From Desulfuromonas sp. TF (GTDB lineage: Bacteria > Desulfobacterota > Desulfuromonadia > Desulfuromonadales > ATBO01): a stretch of 55,734 bases of DNA. A program made the translations under genes and the position numbers. The stretch spans positions 110,442 to 166,175 of the forward strand of contig NZ_KI421426.1 of the NCBI RefSeq assembly GCF_000472285.1, written 5' to 3'. Within the stretch, counting starts at the first letter, position 1. The number at the start of each line of letters is the position of its first letter. Below the pieces are notes generated by a model. The model searched no databases, had not been told where the DNA came from, and saw only the letters and a list, made by a program, of their open reading frames with translations. Shown one piece after another: positions 17,561-25,731 of the stretch.

Positions 17561-18058
17561 TCACCAGTTCTCGAGAAATCGGGTCACGCCGTCACCCGGA
17601 GGCAGGTCGGCCAGAAGCTCGCATACGGTCCGTCCCAGCAGGGGATGAAGCAGGTTCGGGGCGAGGTCCCGCAGCGGCGTCAGAACGAACTGCCTTAAAT
17701 GCATTCGCGGATGGGGAATGACGAGGTCCGGTTCGCAGCGCGTCTCCTCTCCCCAGAAGAGGAGATCGACATCCAGGGTCCGGGCGCTCCACCGCTCCTC
17801 CCGCTGCCGATCGAAGCATCTTTCCACCTCCAGGCAGCGCTGCAGCAAATCTTGGGCAGACAGTTCCGTTTCCACCTCGAGAACAGCATTCAGATAAAGG
17901 CCCTGGCCCTCCGGGCCTCCCACCGGTTCGGTCAGGTAAAGGGGGGACCAGGCCGTCACCCGGACACCCGGAGCGGCACTCAGAGTTCGGCGCGCTCCCT
18001 TGAGGATTTCCTCACGGTCTCCGAGATTGGAACCCAGGGCCAGATAAGCCGTAATCAT
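17561..18058 (-). CDS. folK: 2-amino-4-hydroxy-6-hydroxymethyldihydropteridine pyrophosphokinase
   Basis: 165 aa, normal length. It transfers pyrophosphate from ATP to the pterin in folate synthesis. YLALGSNLGDREEIL at the start, SPLYLTEPVGGPEGQGLYLNAV (substrate loop), RTLDVDLLFWGEE with the two metal Asp residues, and IPHPRMHLRQFVLTPL. Confidence 0.96.
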   Translation of the reverse strand: MITAYLALGSNLGDREEILKGARRTLSAAPGVRVTAWSPLYLTEPVGGPEGQGLYLNAVLEVETELSAQDLLQRCLEVERCFDRQREERWSARTLDVDLLFWGEETRCEPDLVIPHPRMHLRQFVLTPLRDLAPNLLHPLLGRTVCELLADLPPGDGVTRFLENW

Positions 18059-18094
18059 CCTTAATGCCTTTGCAAAAACTCATAGAATGGCTAA

Positions 18095-18203
18095 GCAAAA
18101 ATTTCGTCCTACAAGGCCTGGTGTTTTTTCAAGAGCGAAGGCATACATCAGGTATGTCGAGGTCCTGAAAAAACGCCGTAACGCCGTAGGGCGGACTTTT
18201 TGC
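18095..18203. repeat. 109-base nested palindromic intergenic element
   Basis: Ends GCAAAAA (18095-18101) / TTTTTGC (18197-18203). Inside these, CGTCCTACAAGGC against GCCGTAGGGCGGAC, then GTTTTTTCA against TGAAAAAAC, and a core GGCATACATCAGGTATGTC. The whole can fold into a long cruciform or hairpin. It has no coding content and resembles dispersed REP/MITE-like elements. Flanking direct repeats of GCAAAAACTCA occur at about 18072 and 18284. The rest of 18059-18378 holds no gene; TCAACTTTCCCGCA occurs twice (about 18263 and 18306). Confidence 0.6.
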
Positions 18204-18378
18204 GACGCCATCATCCTTGTCTCCCAACAATCAGCATGATTAAATCACGCCCTCAAACTGGAGTCAACTTTCCCGCACTCGCAAAAACTCAGAGGATGCC
18301 GCCATCAACTTTCCCGCATCCATTGTCCTTGTCAGGAGGCTGCATGGATGTTAAGAAACCGTAAAGGAGATTTTTGCC

Positions 18379-18786
18379 ATGAACCTGACTCTGACGCTGG
18401 CCGTTCGCGACCTGGATCTTACCGCCGAATTCTATGGCGACATCCTGCAGATGACGATCGAGCGCCTTATCCCGGTGCCGGGACATCCTGCCGTTCTGTT
18501 TCTCTCCTGCGGCGACGCCTCAGTCCTGTTCCGGGAGTCGGAGACTCTGGAGGCGACACATCCGGCCCTTTTTCAGAACCTCGACCGCCACCCTAAGGGG
18601 GTGGGGGTGACTCTTGAATTCTCCCTGAAGGCGCTCGCCCCCCTGGCGAAGAGCATCGACCGCCGTGGACTCCACGTTCTGTATGAACTGGAAGATGAGG
18701 AGTTCGGCCGCCGCGAGCTCTGGCTTCATGATCCCGACGGCTACCTGCTGATATTCGCCGAAGAGCCGGACGGCGAAGACCTTTGA
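18379..18786 (+). CDS. VOC-superfamily (glyoxalase/bleomycin resistance-like) protein
   Basis: 135 aa, a single VOC module. LTLAVRDLDLTAEFYGDIL at the start and ELWLHDPDGYLLIFAEEP at the end are the typical first and last strands; the Glu in LIFAEE fits a metal ligand. The Shine-Dalgarno AAAGGAG lies nine bases before the ATG. The reaction is unknown. Confidence 0.85.
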   Translation: MNLTLTLAVRDLDLTAEFYGDILQMTIERLIPVPGHPAVLFLSCGDASVLFRESETLEATHPALFQNLDRHPKGVGVTLEFSLKALAPLAKSIDRRGLHVLYELEDEEFGRRELWLHDPDGYLLIFAEEPDGEDL

Positions 18787-18953
18787 TCCATTTCGAGGGA
18801 AACTCCCCGCCGTCTCCGTCCCAGAACGGGTGCTATACTTGAGTCAGAACCCCGAAGAAAGAGGAGAGTCCGTTCGTAGCGAAGCGTCGCTTATATAAGA
18901 AGCCCCGCTTCGTCGGAATAGGGCAAGGGGATGTCCTCGGAGCGGGTGCCGGC

Positions 18954-21734
18954 ATGGAATCAAACACCGGGGAACAACTCGGCCGGCTCGAAGCTGGCGG
19001 CGAAGAAGATGCCGGAATCGCCTGGTATGCTCTTGCAATGGAGGAGGTGTTCGAAAAACTCCGGTCCGGTGTTCACGGCCTTCCCCAGGAGCAAGTCCGG
19101 GAGAGGCAGCGCGAATTCGGCCCTAACTCCCTGCCGGCGAAAAAAACTCCCGGTCTCGGCATCATCTTTCTGCACCAGTTCCTCAGTCCCCTCATCTACA
19201 TTCTTCTGGCGGCCGGCACGGTCTCCGTGATCATCGGCGAACTGACCGATGCCGTCTTCATCTTCGCGGTCATCCTCCTCAATGCCACTCTTGGCGCATT
19301 CCAGGAATGGAAGGCGGAGAGGAGCGCCGCCGCCCTTCAGCGGCTGCTGAGTATTCATGCCCGGGTCCGAAGACAGGGGGAAGAGGCGGAAATCCCCGCC
19401 GAGGAGCTGGTGCCGGGGGATGTGATCCTGCTCGAGTCCGGAAGTCGTGTCCCGGCCGATCTGCGCCTGATCAGCGCCAGGGATTTGTCCATTGACGAGT
19501 CCCTGCTGACCGGCGAGTCCCTGCCGGTGAGCAAGAGCGCCCGACTCCTGAGCGGAGAACTCCCCGTAAGCGAGCGCCTCAACATGGCTTTTGCCGCCTC
19601 CACCGTGGCGACCGGCCGCAGCACCGGGGTCGTGGTGGCGACGGGCTCTCTCACCGAGGTGGGTCAGATCGCCCGGGCGGTCACCGCCGCCGAGGTGGCA
19701 AAGCCTCCCCTGGTGATCCGAATGGAGCGATTCGCCCGGCAGATCAGCTATCTGGTCCTCGGTTTCGTCGCCCTGCTCGCCCTCTTCGCCCATCTCCAGG
19801 GAACTCCCTGGCTGGATGTCTTCTTCATGGCGGTCGCCCTGGCCGTTTCTGCCATTCCCGAGGGTCTGCCGGTGGCGATGACGGTGGCCCTGTCCATCGC
19901 CACCACCCGCATGGCGCGGCGCAGCGTCATCGTCCGAAAACTTACCGCCGTGGAGGCACTGGGGAGCTGCACCTGCATCGCCAGCGACAAAACCGGGACG
20001 CTGACGGTCAACCGGCAGACCGCAAAAGTGATAAGCCTCCCCGGCGGCGAGCTCTTTGCCGTCTCCGGCGAAGGGTATACGGGGGAAGGACGGGTGACCA
20101 CCCCCGAGGGAATGGAACCGGATCCGGCTGGGAGGGAGGGGCTCAGACGCTTGGCCATGGCGGCCGCCCTCTGCAACGAAGGGAGCCTGGTGTCAAAGAA
20201 AGGGGGATGGGAGCATCACGGCGACGCCGTCGATGTCGCTCTTCTCGCCCTGGCGTTTAAAGTCGGTATCATTCCGCCGGCTGAGGCGGCCTGGGCGGAA
20301 ATCCTCGGCGACATCCCCTTCGAGTCCGAGCGGCGGTATGCGGCCCGGTTTTACCGTCATGAGGGGGGCATCCATGTCGCTGTCAAGGGTGCGGCGGAGG
20401 CGGTCCTCCCCTTCTGCGCCATCATGCAGCAGGGGGAGGGGGCTGCCGAACTGGACCTCGAACGGATGGAGCGCCAGGCCCTCGCCCTGGCCGAAGGGGG
20501 ATACCGGATCATCGCCGTTGCCGATGGACACCTTCCGCCGGAATCCCTCATGAGAGAGCCGCTGGAAGAGAGGATCCCGCCGCTGACTTTTTTGGGTCTG
20601 GTCGGCCTCATCGACCCCCTGCGCCCAGAGGCAAGGGAAGCCGTCGAGCGGTGCCGGAGGGCCGGAATAAAGGTGGTCATGGTCACCGGCGATCACCCGA
20701 CCACCGCTCTCTCCATCGCCCGCGAGCTGTCCATCGCCCGCAGCCGGGAGGATCTCGTCACCGGACAGCAGCTGGCGGACATCGGCTCCGCGGACATTCC
20801 ACAGTTTCTCGAAACCGTGCGCGGAGCCACGGTCTTCAGCCGGGTCGCTCCTCTGCAGAAGCTGCACATCGTGGAAGCTCTCATCCGTCTCGGTCATTTC
20901 GTGGCCGTAACCGGCGACGGGGTCAACGACGCTCCGGCCCTGCGCAGGGCGAACATCGGTGTGGCCATGGGTTCGGGGACCGACGTGGCCAAAGACACGG
21001 CCGAGATTCTCGTCACCGACGACAATTTCGCCTCCATCCAGGCCGGAGTGGAGGAGGGACGCTTTGCCTACGACAACGTGCGCAAGGTCGTCTACCTGCT
21101 CATCTCCACCGGGGCCGCCGAGATCGTTCTTTTCACCCTGGCCCTCGCCGCGGGACTTCCCCTTCCCCTGCTGGCCGTCCAGCTTCTGTGGCTCAACCTG
21201 GTGACCAACGGCATTCAGGACGTGGCCCTGGCCTTCGAGGGAGGAGAGCCGGGGGCCATGGAGAAACCGCCCCGCCCTCCGACGGAGGGGGTTTTCAATC
21301 GGCTGATGGTGCAGCAGACGGTCGTCTCCGGGCTGACCATGGGCCTTTTCTCCTTCGCAGCCTGGTGGTGGCTGCTGGAAAACGGCTGGACGGAACCCGA
21401 GGCACGCAATATGATCCTGCTGCTCATGGTTCTGTTCGAAAACGTCCACGTCTTCAACTGCCGCTCCGAGCTCGTCTCCGCCTTCAAAGTACCGATCCGC
21501 CGCAATCGCATTCTGGTTTTCGGGGTCCTCGCCGCCCAGACGGTGCACATTCTGACCCTGTACACCCCCCTGATGCAGAGAGTTCTCCAGGTGGCGCCCG
21601 TCTCCTTAACCTCCTGGGCCATCCTCATCCTGGTGGCTCTTGTGCTTCTGCTGGTGATGGAGCTGTTCAAGATGGCAAAGCGCCTGTTCCTGAAATCCCA
21701 TCCGCCTGTTACCTGCGATGCGCACGAATGCTAA
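18954..21734 (+). CDS. P2-type cation-transporting ATPase
   Basis: 926 aa. N-terminal cation-ATPase domain (WYALAMEEVFEKLRSG), two membrane helices near 70-115, actuator loop with LTGESLPV near 188, TM4 motif SAIPEGLPVAMT, phosphorylated Asp345 in CIASDKTGTLTVNRQ, nucleotide-binding domain, MVTGDHPTT, VTGDGVNDAPALRRANIGVA, and four to six C-terminal helices. PEGLP in TM4 and overall form fit the Ca2+-type group, but TM6 reads NLVTNGIQD where Ca2+ pumps usually carry an Asp (VTDG), so the transported ion is uncertain. Monocistronic; it converges with the GYD gene with a 4-base overlap of 3' ends. Confidence 0.9.
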   Translation: MESNTGEQLGRLEAGGEEDAGIAWYALAMEEVFEKLRSGVHGLPQEQVRERQREFGPNSLPAKKTPGLGIIFLHQFLSPLIYILLAAGTVSVIIGELTDAVFIFAVILLNATLGAFQEWKAERSAAALQRLLSIHARVRRQGEEAEIPAEELVPGDVILLESGSRVPADLRLISARDLSIDESLLTGESLPVSKSARLLSGELPVSERLNMAFAASTVATGRSTGVVVATGSLTEVGQIARAVTAAEVAKPPLVIRMERFARQISYLVLGFVALLALFAHLQGTPWLDVFFMAVALAVSAIPEGLPVAMTVALSIATTRMARRSVIVRKLTAVEALGSCTCIASDKTGTLTVNRQTAKVISLPGGELFAVSGEGYTGEGRVTTPEGMEPDPAGREGLRRLAMAAALCNEGSLVSKKGGWEHHGDAVDVALLALAFKVGIIPPAEAAWAEILGDIPFESERRYAARFYRHEGGIHVAVKGAAEAVLPFCAIMQQGEGAAELDLERMERQALALAEGGYRIIAVADGHLPPESLMREPLEERIPPLTFLGLVGLIDPLRPEAREAVERCRRAGIKVVMVTGDHPTTALSIARELSIARSREDLVTGQQLADIGSADIPQFLETVRGATVFSRVAPLQKLHIVEALIRLGHFVAVTGDGVNDAPALRRANIGVAMGSGTDVAKDTAEILVTDDNFASIQAGVEEGRFAYDNVRKVVYLLISTGAAEIVLFTLALAAGLPLPLLAVQLLWLNLVTNGIQDVALAFEGGEPGAMEKPPRPPTEGVFNRLMVQQTVVSGLTMGLFSFAAWWWLLENGWTEPEARNMILLLMVLFENVHVFNCRSELVSAFKVPIRRNRILVFGVLAAQTVHILTLYTPLMQRVLQVAPVSLTSWAILILVALVLLLVMELFKMAKRLFLKSHPPVTCDAHEC

Positions 21735-22063
21735 ACGCCTTCCCCCGCCCCCCCGACCTCACCGGCCGGGAGATGGCGAATCATCTCCTTATACTTTTGC
21801 CACTCAACGGCAGTCCAGACCTCGGTATGGGCATGGCCATAAGTGCGGATGATCGTTGAGAGCTTCATAGCCGTTTCCAGGTCGGGAGCATTGAAAATAT
21901 CCAGGTAGTCACACCCGCCGAGGATGGCATAATTGTGCAGCCACTCCACTTGGGGACACTCCGTGCCGACCTGCTCCTTGATTCTGCGTTCCAAGTCCTC
22001 CAGGGACTGCGGCGATCGCAGAGCACTCGGGGATAGACGCGTAAGCATAACGAAAGTCGCCAT
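21731..22063 (-). CDS. GYD-domain protein
   Basis: 110 aa from the ATG at 22063, which lies right after GAGGAGGTG; a GTG two codons earlier is possible. MATFVMLTRLSP, EWLHNYAILGGCDYLDIF and FNAPDLETAMKLSTIIRTYGHAHTEVW are the small alpha/beta barrel strands and the helix of the GYD family (PF08734). Function is unknown. Confidence 0.85.
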   Translation of the reverse strand: MATFVMLTRLSPSALRSPQSLEDLERRIKEQVGTECPQVEWLHNYAILGGCDYLDIFNAPDLETAMKLSTIIRTYGHAHTEVWTAVEWQKYKEMIRHLPAGEVGGAGEGV

Positions 22064-22226
22064 GAGCACCTCCTCTTTATGGACAACGCCGTCGGAACCG
22101 CCTTTCTATCCTTTTAGTTCCTCCCGACCAAAGGTCAAGGTGGACCTGCTTCCTTTTTCCGTGAGTTGGTCATTGCCCCTGGTGCGATAGTGAAAGGCCT
22201 TGCTTTTGCACATGAACAACAGCCTT

Positions 22227-22943
22227 TCAGAAACCGCCGAACGGCGGGCCCGCCTCAAACCTGCGCCGCCATTCGAGATAGTCGATAACGTAGTTGTAGC
22301 CGCAGACGGTGGTAAGCTTCCGCCCATCCAGAAGCTCGCGGATGCGGCGGCTCCCTTCCATGGTCCGGTCGGCCGGGCCGAAGGGGTTGAGCTTCATGCC
22401 ATTGCCATCGAGAAAGACGTAGTCGCAGATAAACACCGTTTCCTCGAAGATGTAGAAGGTGAACCCGGGGGTATGCCCGTCGACGTGGAAGGCTTCGATG
22501 CCGTCAAGGGTGAAATCCTGTGCAAACGGGTCGTCAAAGGTGAACGGGCGGCAGATTTCATGGCGTGAATCGGCTTGGTGGATGATCACCTTGGCGGCAA
22601 AATGCTCCCGGTAGAGGTTGGAGGCGCCGAGAAAATGGTGATGCGTGAACAGGATCATGTCGACTCGCGGCAGCGAGGCGTTGAAGGAAGAAGGGCAGTC
22701 GATCCAGCAGGCGCTGTCGCCGGTTTCGATCCGATATGCGGCGTGCTCGAAACCGAGCGCCGGCTGGGAGTTTAGCCGGGTCACCTTCTCGTTGACCGGG
22801 GTGGCCACCACCTGGTAGCGCGCCGAGCATTCCTCGGAGGTGAAGAACCGCTCCTTCCGCGCTCCGCAAAAGGGGCAGGTGTCCGGATGGAAACCCACCA
22901 TGTTGAATCCGCAGACGAGACAGACATACTGCTCCTTTTCCAT
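22227..22943 (-). CDS. rubredoxin-like zinc-ribbon fused to a metallo-beta-lactamase-fold protein
   Basis: 238 aa. Residues 1-30 hold two Cys pairs (Cys8/Cys11 and Cys23/Cys26) of a rubredoxin-like metal knuckle. The rest is an MBL fold, but the usual HxHxDH is THHHFLGAS (His101-103), lacking the Asp and the last His. HVDGHTPG (about 153-160) and Asp174 keep other ligands; the normal final His seems missing (GYNYVIDY). So the metal site is reduced and the enzyme may be mononuclear or altered. Possible roles include electron transfer or thiol hydrolysis; none is proven. The ribosome site is GAGGAAGAG. Confidence 0.75.
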   Translation of the reverse strand: MEKEQYVCLVCGFNMVGFHPDTCPFCGARKERFFTSEECSARYQVVATPVNEKVTRLNSQPALGFEHAAYRIETGDSACWIDCPSSFNASLPRVDMILFTHHHFLGASNLYREHFAAKVIIHQADSRHEICRPFTFDDPFAQDFTLDGIEAFHVDGHTPGFTFYIFEETVFICDYVFLDGNGMKLNPFGPADRTMEGSRRIRELLDGRKLTTVCGYNYVIDYLEWRRRFEAGPPFGGF

Positions 22944-23325
22944 AACTCTTCCTCATGGGGCGATCGGATTAATGGGGAAAGCCTTCGACATGAGGTCAAG
23001 CTTAACGGGGATGAGAAAAATAGCCAGCACCGGTTCCTGTCTTATCCCCTTCTGCCGAGCAACGTCCTTAAGCCTTTGGCAACGCCGACGAGACCTAGGA
23101 TGACAGTCGCCCCGGCTTATCCACAGCAAACCGCGCCGCCTCCGTCGCCCTCGACATCCCTGCGGGAGAACCTTTCCCTTGACCTGGATGATAGGCGTGG
23201 GCTAAATTGACATGGTCTAAGACCGCTGCGTCGCAAGGTACTGACCAGCGGTCTTTTGCTTTCACCGCGGGCGGGTTGAATGGCTATAATCGCGCAGTTT
23301 ATACACCAATCCGTATGAGGAAACC
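22944..23325 (+). other. intergenic region with a promoter-like sequence and hairpin
   Basis: No gene seen. TTGACC (23179-23184), 18-base spacer, TAAATT (23203-23208), then an AAGACCGCTG/CAGCGGTCTT hairpin (23219-23228, 23246-23255) followed by TTGC: a possible very short transcript or an attenuator. A perfect TATAAT at 23285-23290 is probably the -10 box for the thioesterase gene. Confidence 0.4.
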
Positions 23326-23745
23326 ATGGAAGAGATAAAGCGGTTTTATTCCGCAGAAGATGTGTTCGCCCGCCATAACGGGATGGAACTTCTCGAGGTC
23401 GGGTCCGGGCGGGCGAAAGCCTGCATGAGGATTGAGCCGTACCACTTTAATGGAGCCCGAACAGTTCATGGAGGGGCCATCTTTTCTCTTGCCGACTTTG
23501 CTTTTGCGGTCGCCTCGAATTCCCATGGTACCCTGGCAATGGCCATAAACGTCAGTATCTCCTTCGTCAAGGCGGTTACCGGCGGGACGCTTTATGCTGA
23601 AGCCAAAGAGCAGACACGGAACCCCAAACTGGCCTCCTACTCTGTCCAAATCACCGATGATGCAGGTGCTGTCGTGGCCCTTTTTCAAGGGATGGTTTAC
23701 CGGAAAAAGGAGTCCGCCATACCGGAGAACTATATTCATAAATAA
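23326..23745 (+). CDS. PaaI-type hotdog thioesterase
   Basis: 139 aa. ARHNGMELLEVGSGRAKACM, then the signature HFNGARTVHGGAIFSLADFAFA with HGG and the Asp/Asn catalytic region, and NVSISFVKAV, GGTLYAEAKE. It hydrolyses acyl- or aryl-CoA thioesters in the cytoplasm. Single gene with a GAGGA ribosome site. Confidence 0.9.
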   Translation: MEEIKRFYSAEDVFARHNGMELLEVGSGRAKACMRIEPYHFNGARTVHGGAIFSLADFAFAVASNSHGTLAMAINVSISFVKAVTGGTLYAEAKEQTRNPKLASYSVQITDDAGAVVALFQGMVYRKKESAIPENYIHK

Positions 23746-23923
23746 GACGGCATTCTTTCTGAGAAATTAAGCCAATAACATCAGATAATCAGTTATTCAG
23801 ATTCAGCAGCCATCCTCCACACAAATTTTTCCTCTGCCCCTGTTACCGTTCCGCTCATTTTTCCATTGGGGTATACTTATCAACAACATCCTCCGGAAAC
23901 GACTCAAGCGGAAACCTTCGCCA

Positions 23924-24865
23924 ATGAAATTGAAAAAACGCACGGAAATCCTCGGCGTCATCGACACCCTCTCCAGCCGCTATCTCAAGGGGAAGATCCG
24001 GGCGCTTAAACTGGCGATGATCACTCTGCTCTCCGGCGGCCACCTCCTGATCGAGGACATTCCCGGACTGGGCAAAACCACCCTGGCTCTGGCCCTCGCG
24101 AAAGCCCTGGGCCTCTCCTTCGGACGCATCCAGTGCACCAGCGATCTGCTCCCGTCGGACATCACCGGCCTTTCCATCTTCGATCGGGACGAGAACGGCT
24201 TCCGATTCCTCCCGGGCCCCATTTTCAACAACCTGGTCCTGGTGGACGAGATCAACCGGGCCATGCCCAAGACCCAGAGCGCCCTGCTGGAGGCGATGGA
24301 AGAGAGGCGGGTGACGGTGGAAGGAACGACCTATCCCCTCCCCGACCCCTTTCTGGTCATCGCGACCCAGAACCCGGTCGAACAGGTCGGAACCTATCCG
24401 CTGCCTGAATCCCAGCTCGACCGGTTTCTCATCACCACAGGCATCGGCTACCCCCCCGAAGACATGGAAAAGGCGATTATCCAGGGGGGGAGCATCCGCG
24501 AGGAGATCCGGCACATCGAGGCGCTCCTCACCCTTGACGACATCCTGGCAGCCCGGCAGGCGGTAAAGGAAGAGATCTACATCTCGACCAAGATGGTGGA
24601 TTATATCTTCGGCATCGTCTCCGCCACACGGCAGCACTCTTTCGTTCTTTCCGGTGTTTCCACCCGCGGAGGCATCAGTCTTGCCGCCGCCGCCCGGAGC
24701 GCGGCCTACCTGGAGGGACGGGATTATGTCATTCCCGAGGACGTCCAGACGGTCGCCGCCGCGGTGTGTGCCCATCGGCTTATCCTGCAGCCGGAGCAGG
24801 AGAGCTTGAGCAAGGAGGAGGTGCTGAAATCAATCGTCAAAAGCGTACCGGTGCCCCGGGTCTGA
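23924..24865 (+). CDS. MoxR-family AAA+ ATPase
   Basis: 313 aa, normal length. Walker A IPGLGKTTLA near 46-55, FGRIQCTSDLLPSDITG, Walker B LVLVDEINRAMPKTQSALLEAMEE, sensor region VIATQNPVEQVGTYPLPESQLDRF, and a C-terminal lid (STRGGISLAAAARSAAYLEG). MoxR proteins act as chaperones, often with DUF58 and transglutaminase partners. Here it is the first gene of exactly such an operon. Confidence 0.94.
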   Translation: MKLKKRTEILGVIDTLSSRYLKGKIRALKLAMITLLSGGHLLIEDIPGLGKTTLALALAKALGLSFGRIQCTSDLLPSDITGLSIFDRDENGFRFLPGPIFNNLVLVDEINRAMPKTQSALLEAMEERRVTVEGTTYPLPDPFLVIATQNPVEQVGTYPLPESQLDRFLITTGIGYPPEDMEKAIIQGGSIREEIRHIEALLTLDDILAARQAVKEEIYISTKMVDYIFGIVSATRQHSFVLSGVSTRGGISLAAAARSAAYLEGRDYVIPEDVQTVAAAVCAHRLILQPEQESLSKEEVLKSIVKSVPVPRV

Positions 24866-24897
24866 AGCTGACCCGGGCTGGCGTTCTTTATATAGCG

Positions 24898-25731
24898 ATG
24901 ACGCTTCTGCTGGGATTCGCCGCGGTCAACACCGGCAACAACCTCCTTTACCTCCTTGTCTCGGCCCTGCTCGGCTTCATGTCCATATCGGGAATTCTCG
25001 GCCGCTGGAATCTTGCCGGACTCCGGGTGGACCTCGTGCTCCCCGACGAAATCTATGACGGCGTGGAGACGATGCTGACCGTCCGCTTCGAGAATAGCAA
25101 GCGATGGCTTCCCTCCTTTCTCCTGGCCCTGCACCTCCCGGTCGGCCGCACCACGGCCGTCCACATCGCTCGTCGCGATACCGCCAGCGAGACCCTCTAC
25201 GCCACGTTCCACGGCCGCGGGATTCAGTCCATCGGACAGGGCCGGGTGGAATCCATCTTTCCCATCAACTTCTTTGTCCGCTCCTTTCCGATCCCGGTCG
25301 AGCGGAAGATCACCGTCTTCCCCGCCCCACGCTTCTGCCGGAACACGGCCGCCGAAGCCGGCCGCTCCAGGGCCGGCGGCGAATTTCAGGCCGGGCGCAA
25401 AGGATACGAGGGGGACATCAGCCGGATTTCCGATTACAGCGGCGGCGAGCCGCTCAAGCTGATCCACTGGAAGCTTTCGGCCCGCCACGGGATGCTGAAG
25501 GTCAAGGAGCTTTCCACCGTCACTCGACCACCCGTGGTGCTAGAACTCGCGCATCTGCCGGGAAATCTGGAGGACCGCCTGCGCTGCGCTTCCTATCTGA
25601 TCGGAAGCTGCCTGCGCGAAAACCGGCCGGTGGGCCTGCGGCTCGGACCCCGGACGCTGCTGCCCCCGGACGTGGGGCGGGGTCACAAACTGCGTCTTCT
25701 TACCGAACTGGCGGTTTATGGTCAGCATTAA
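24898..25731 (+). CDS. DUF58 membrane protein of the MoxR operon
   Basis: 277 aa from the ATG at 24898. One hydrophobic region near the start (GFAAVNTGNNLLYLLVSALLGFM), a beta-rich middle and the DUF58 core GYEGDISRISDYSGGEPLKLIHWKLSARHG. The reading frame continues upstream through LKLTRAGVLYIA, which looks like true DUF58 sequence, yet between a GTG at 24766 (deep inside moxR) and 24898 there is no ATG, GTG or TTG. A non-standard start such as CTG near 24863 is therefore possible. It may be a platform protein for MoxR. Confidence 0.85.
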   Translation: MTLLLGFAAVNTGNNLLYLLVSALLGFMSISGILGRWNLAGLRVDLVLPDEIYDGVETMLTVRFENSKRWLPSFLLALHLPVGRTTAVHIARRDTASETLYATFHGRGIQSIGQGRVESIFPINFFVRSFPIPVERKITVFPAPRFCRNTAAEAGRSRAGGEFQAGRKGYEGDISRISDYSGGEPLKLIHWKLSARHGMLKVKELSTVTRPPVVLELAHLPGNLEDRLRCASYLIGSCLRENRPVGLRLGPRTLLPPDVGRGHKLRLLTELAVYGQH

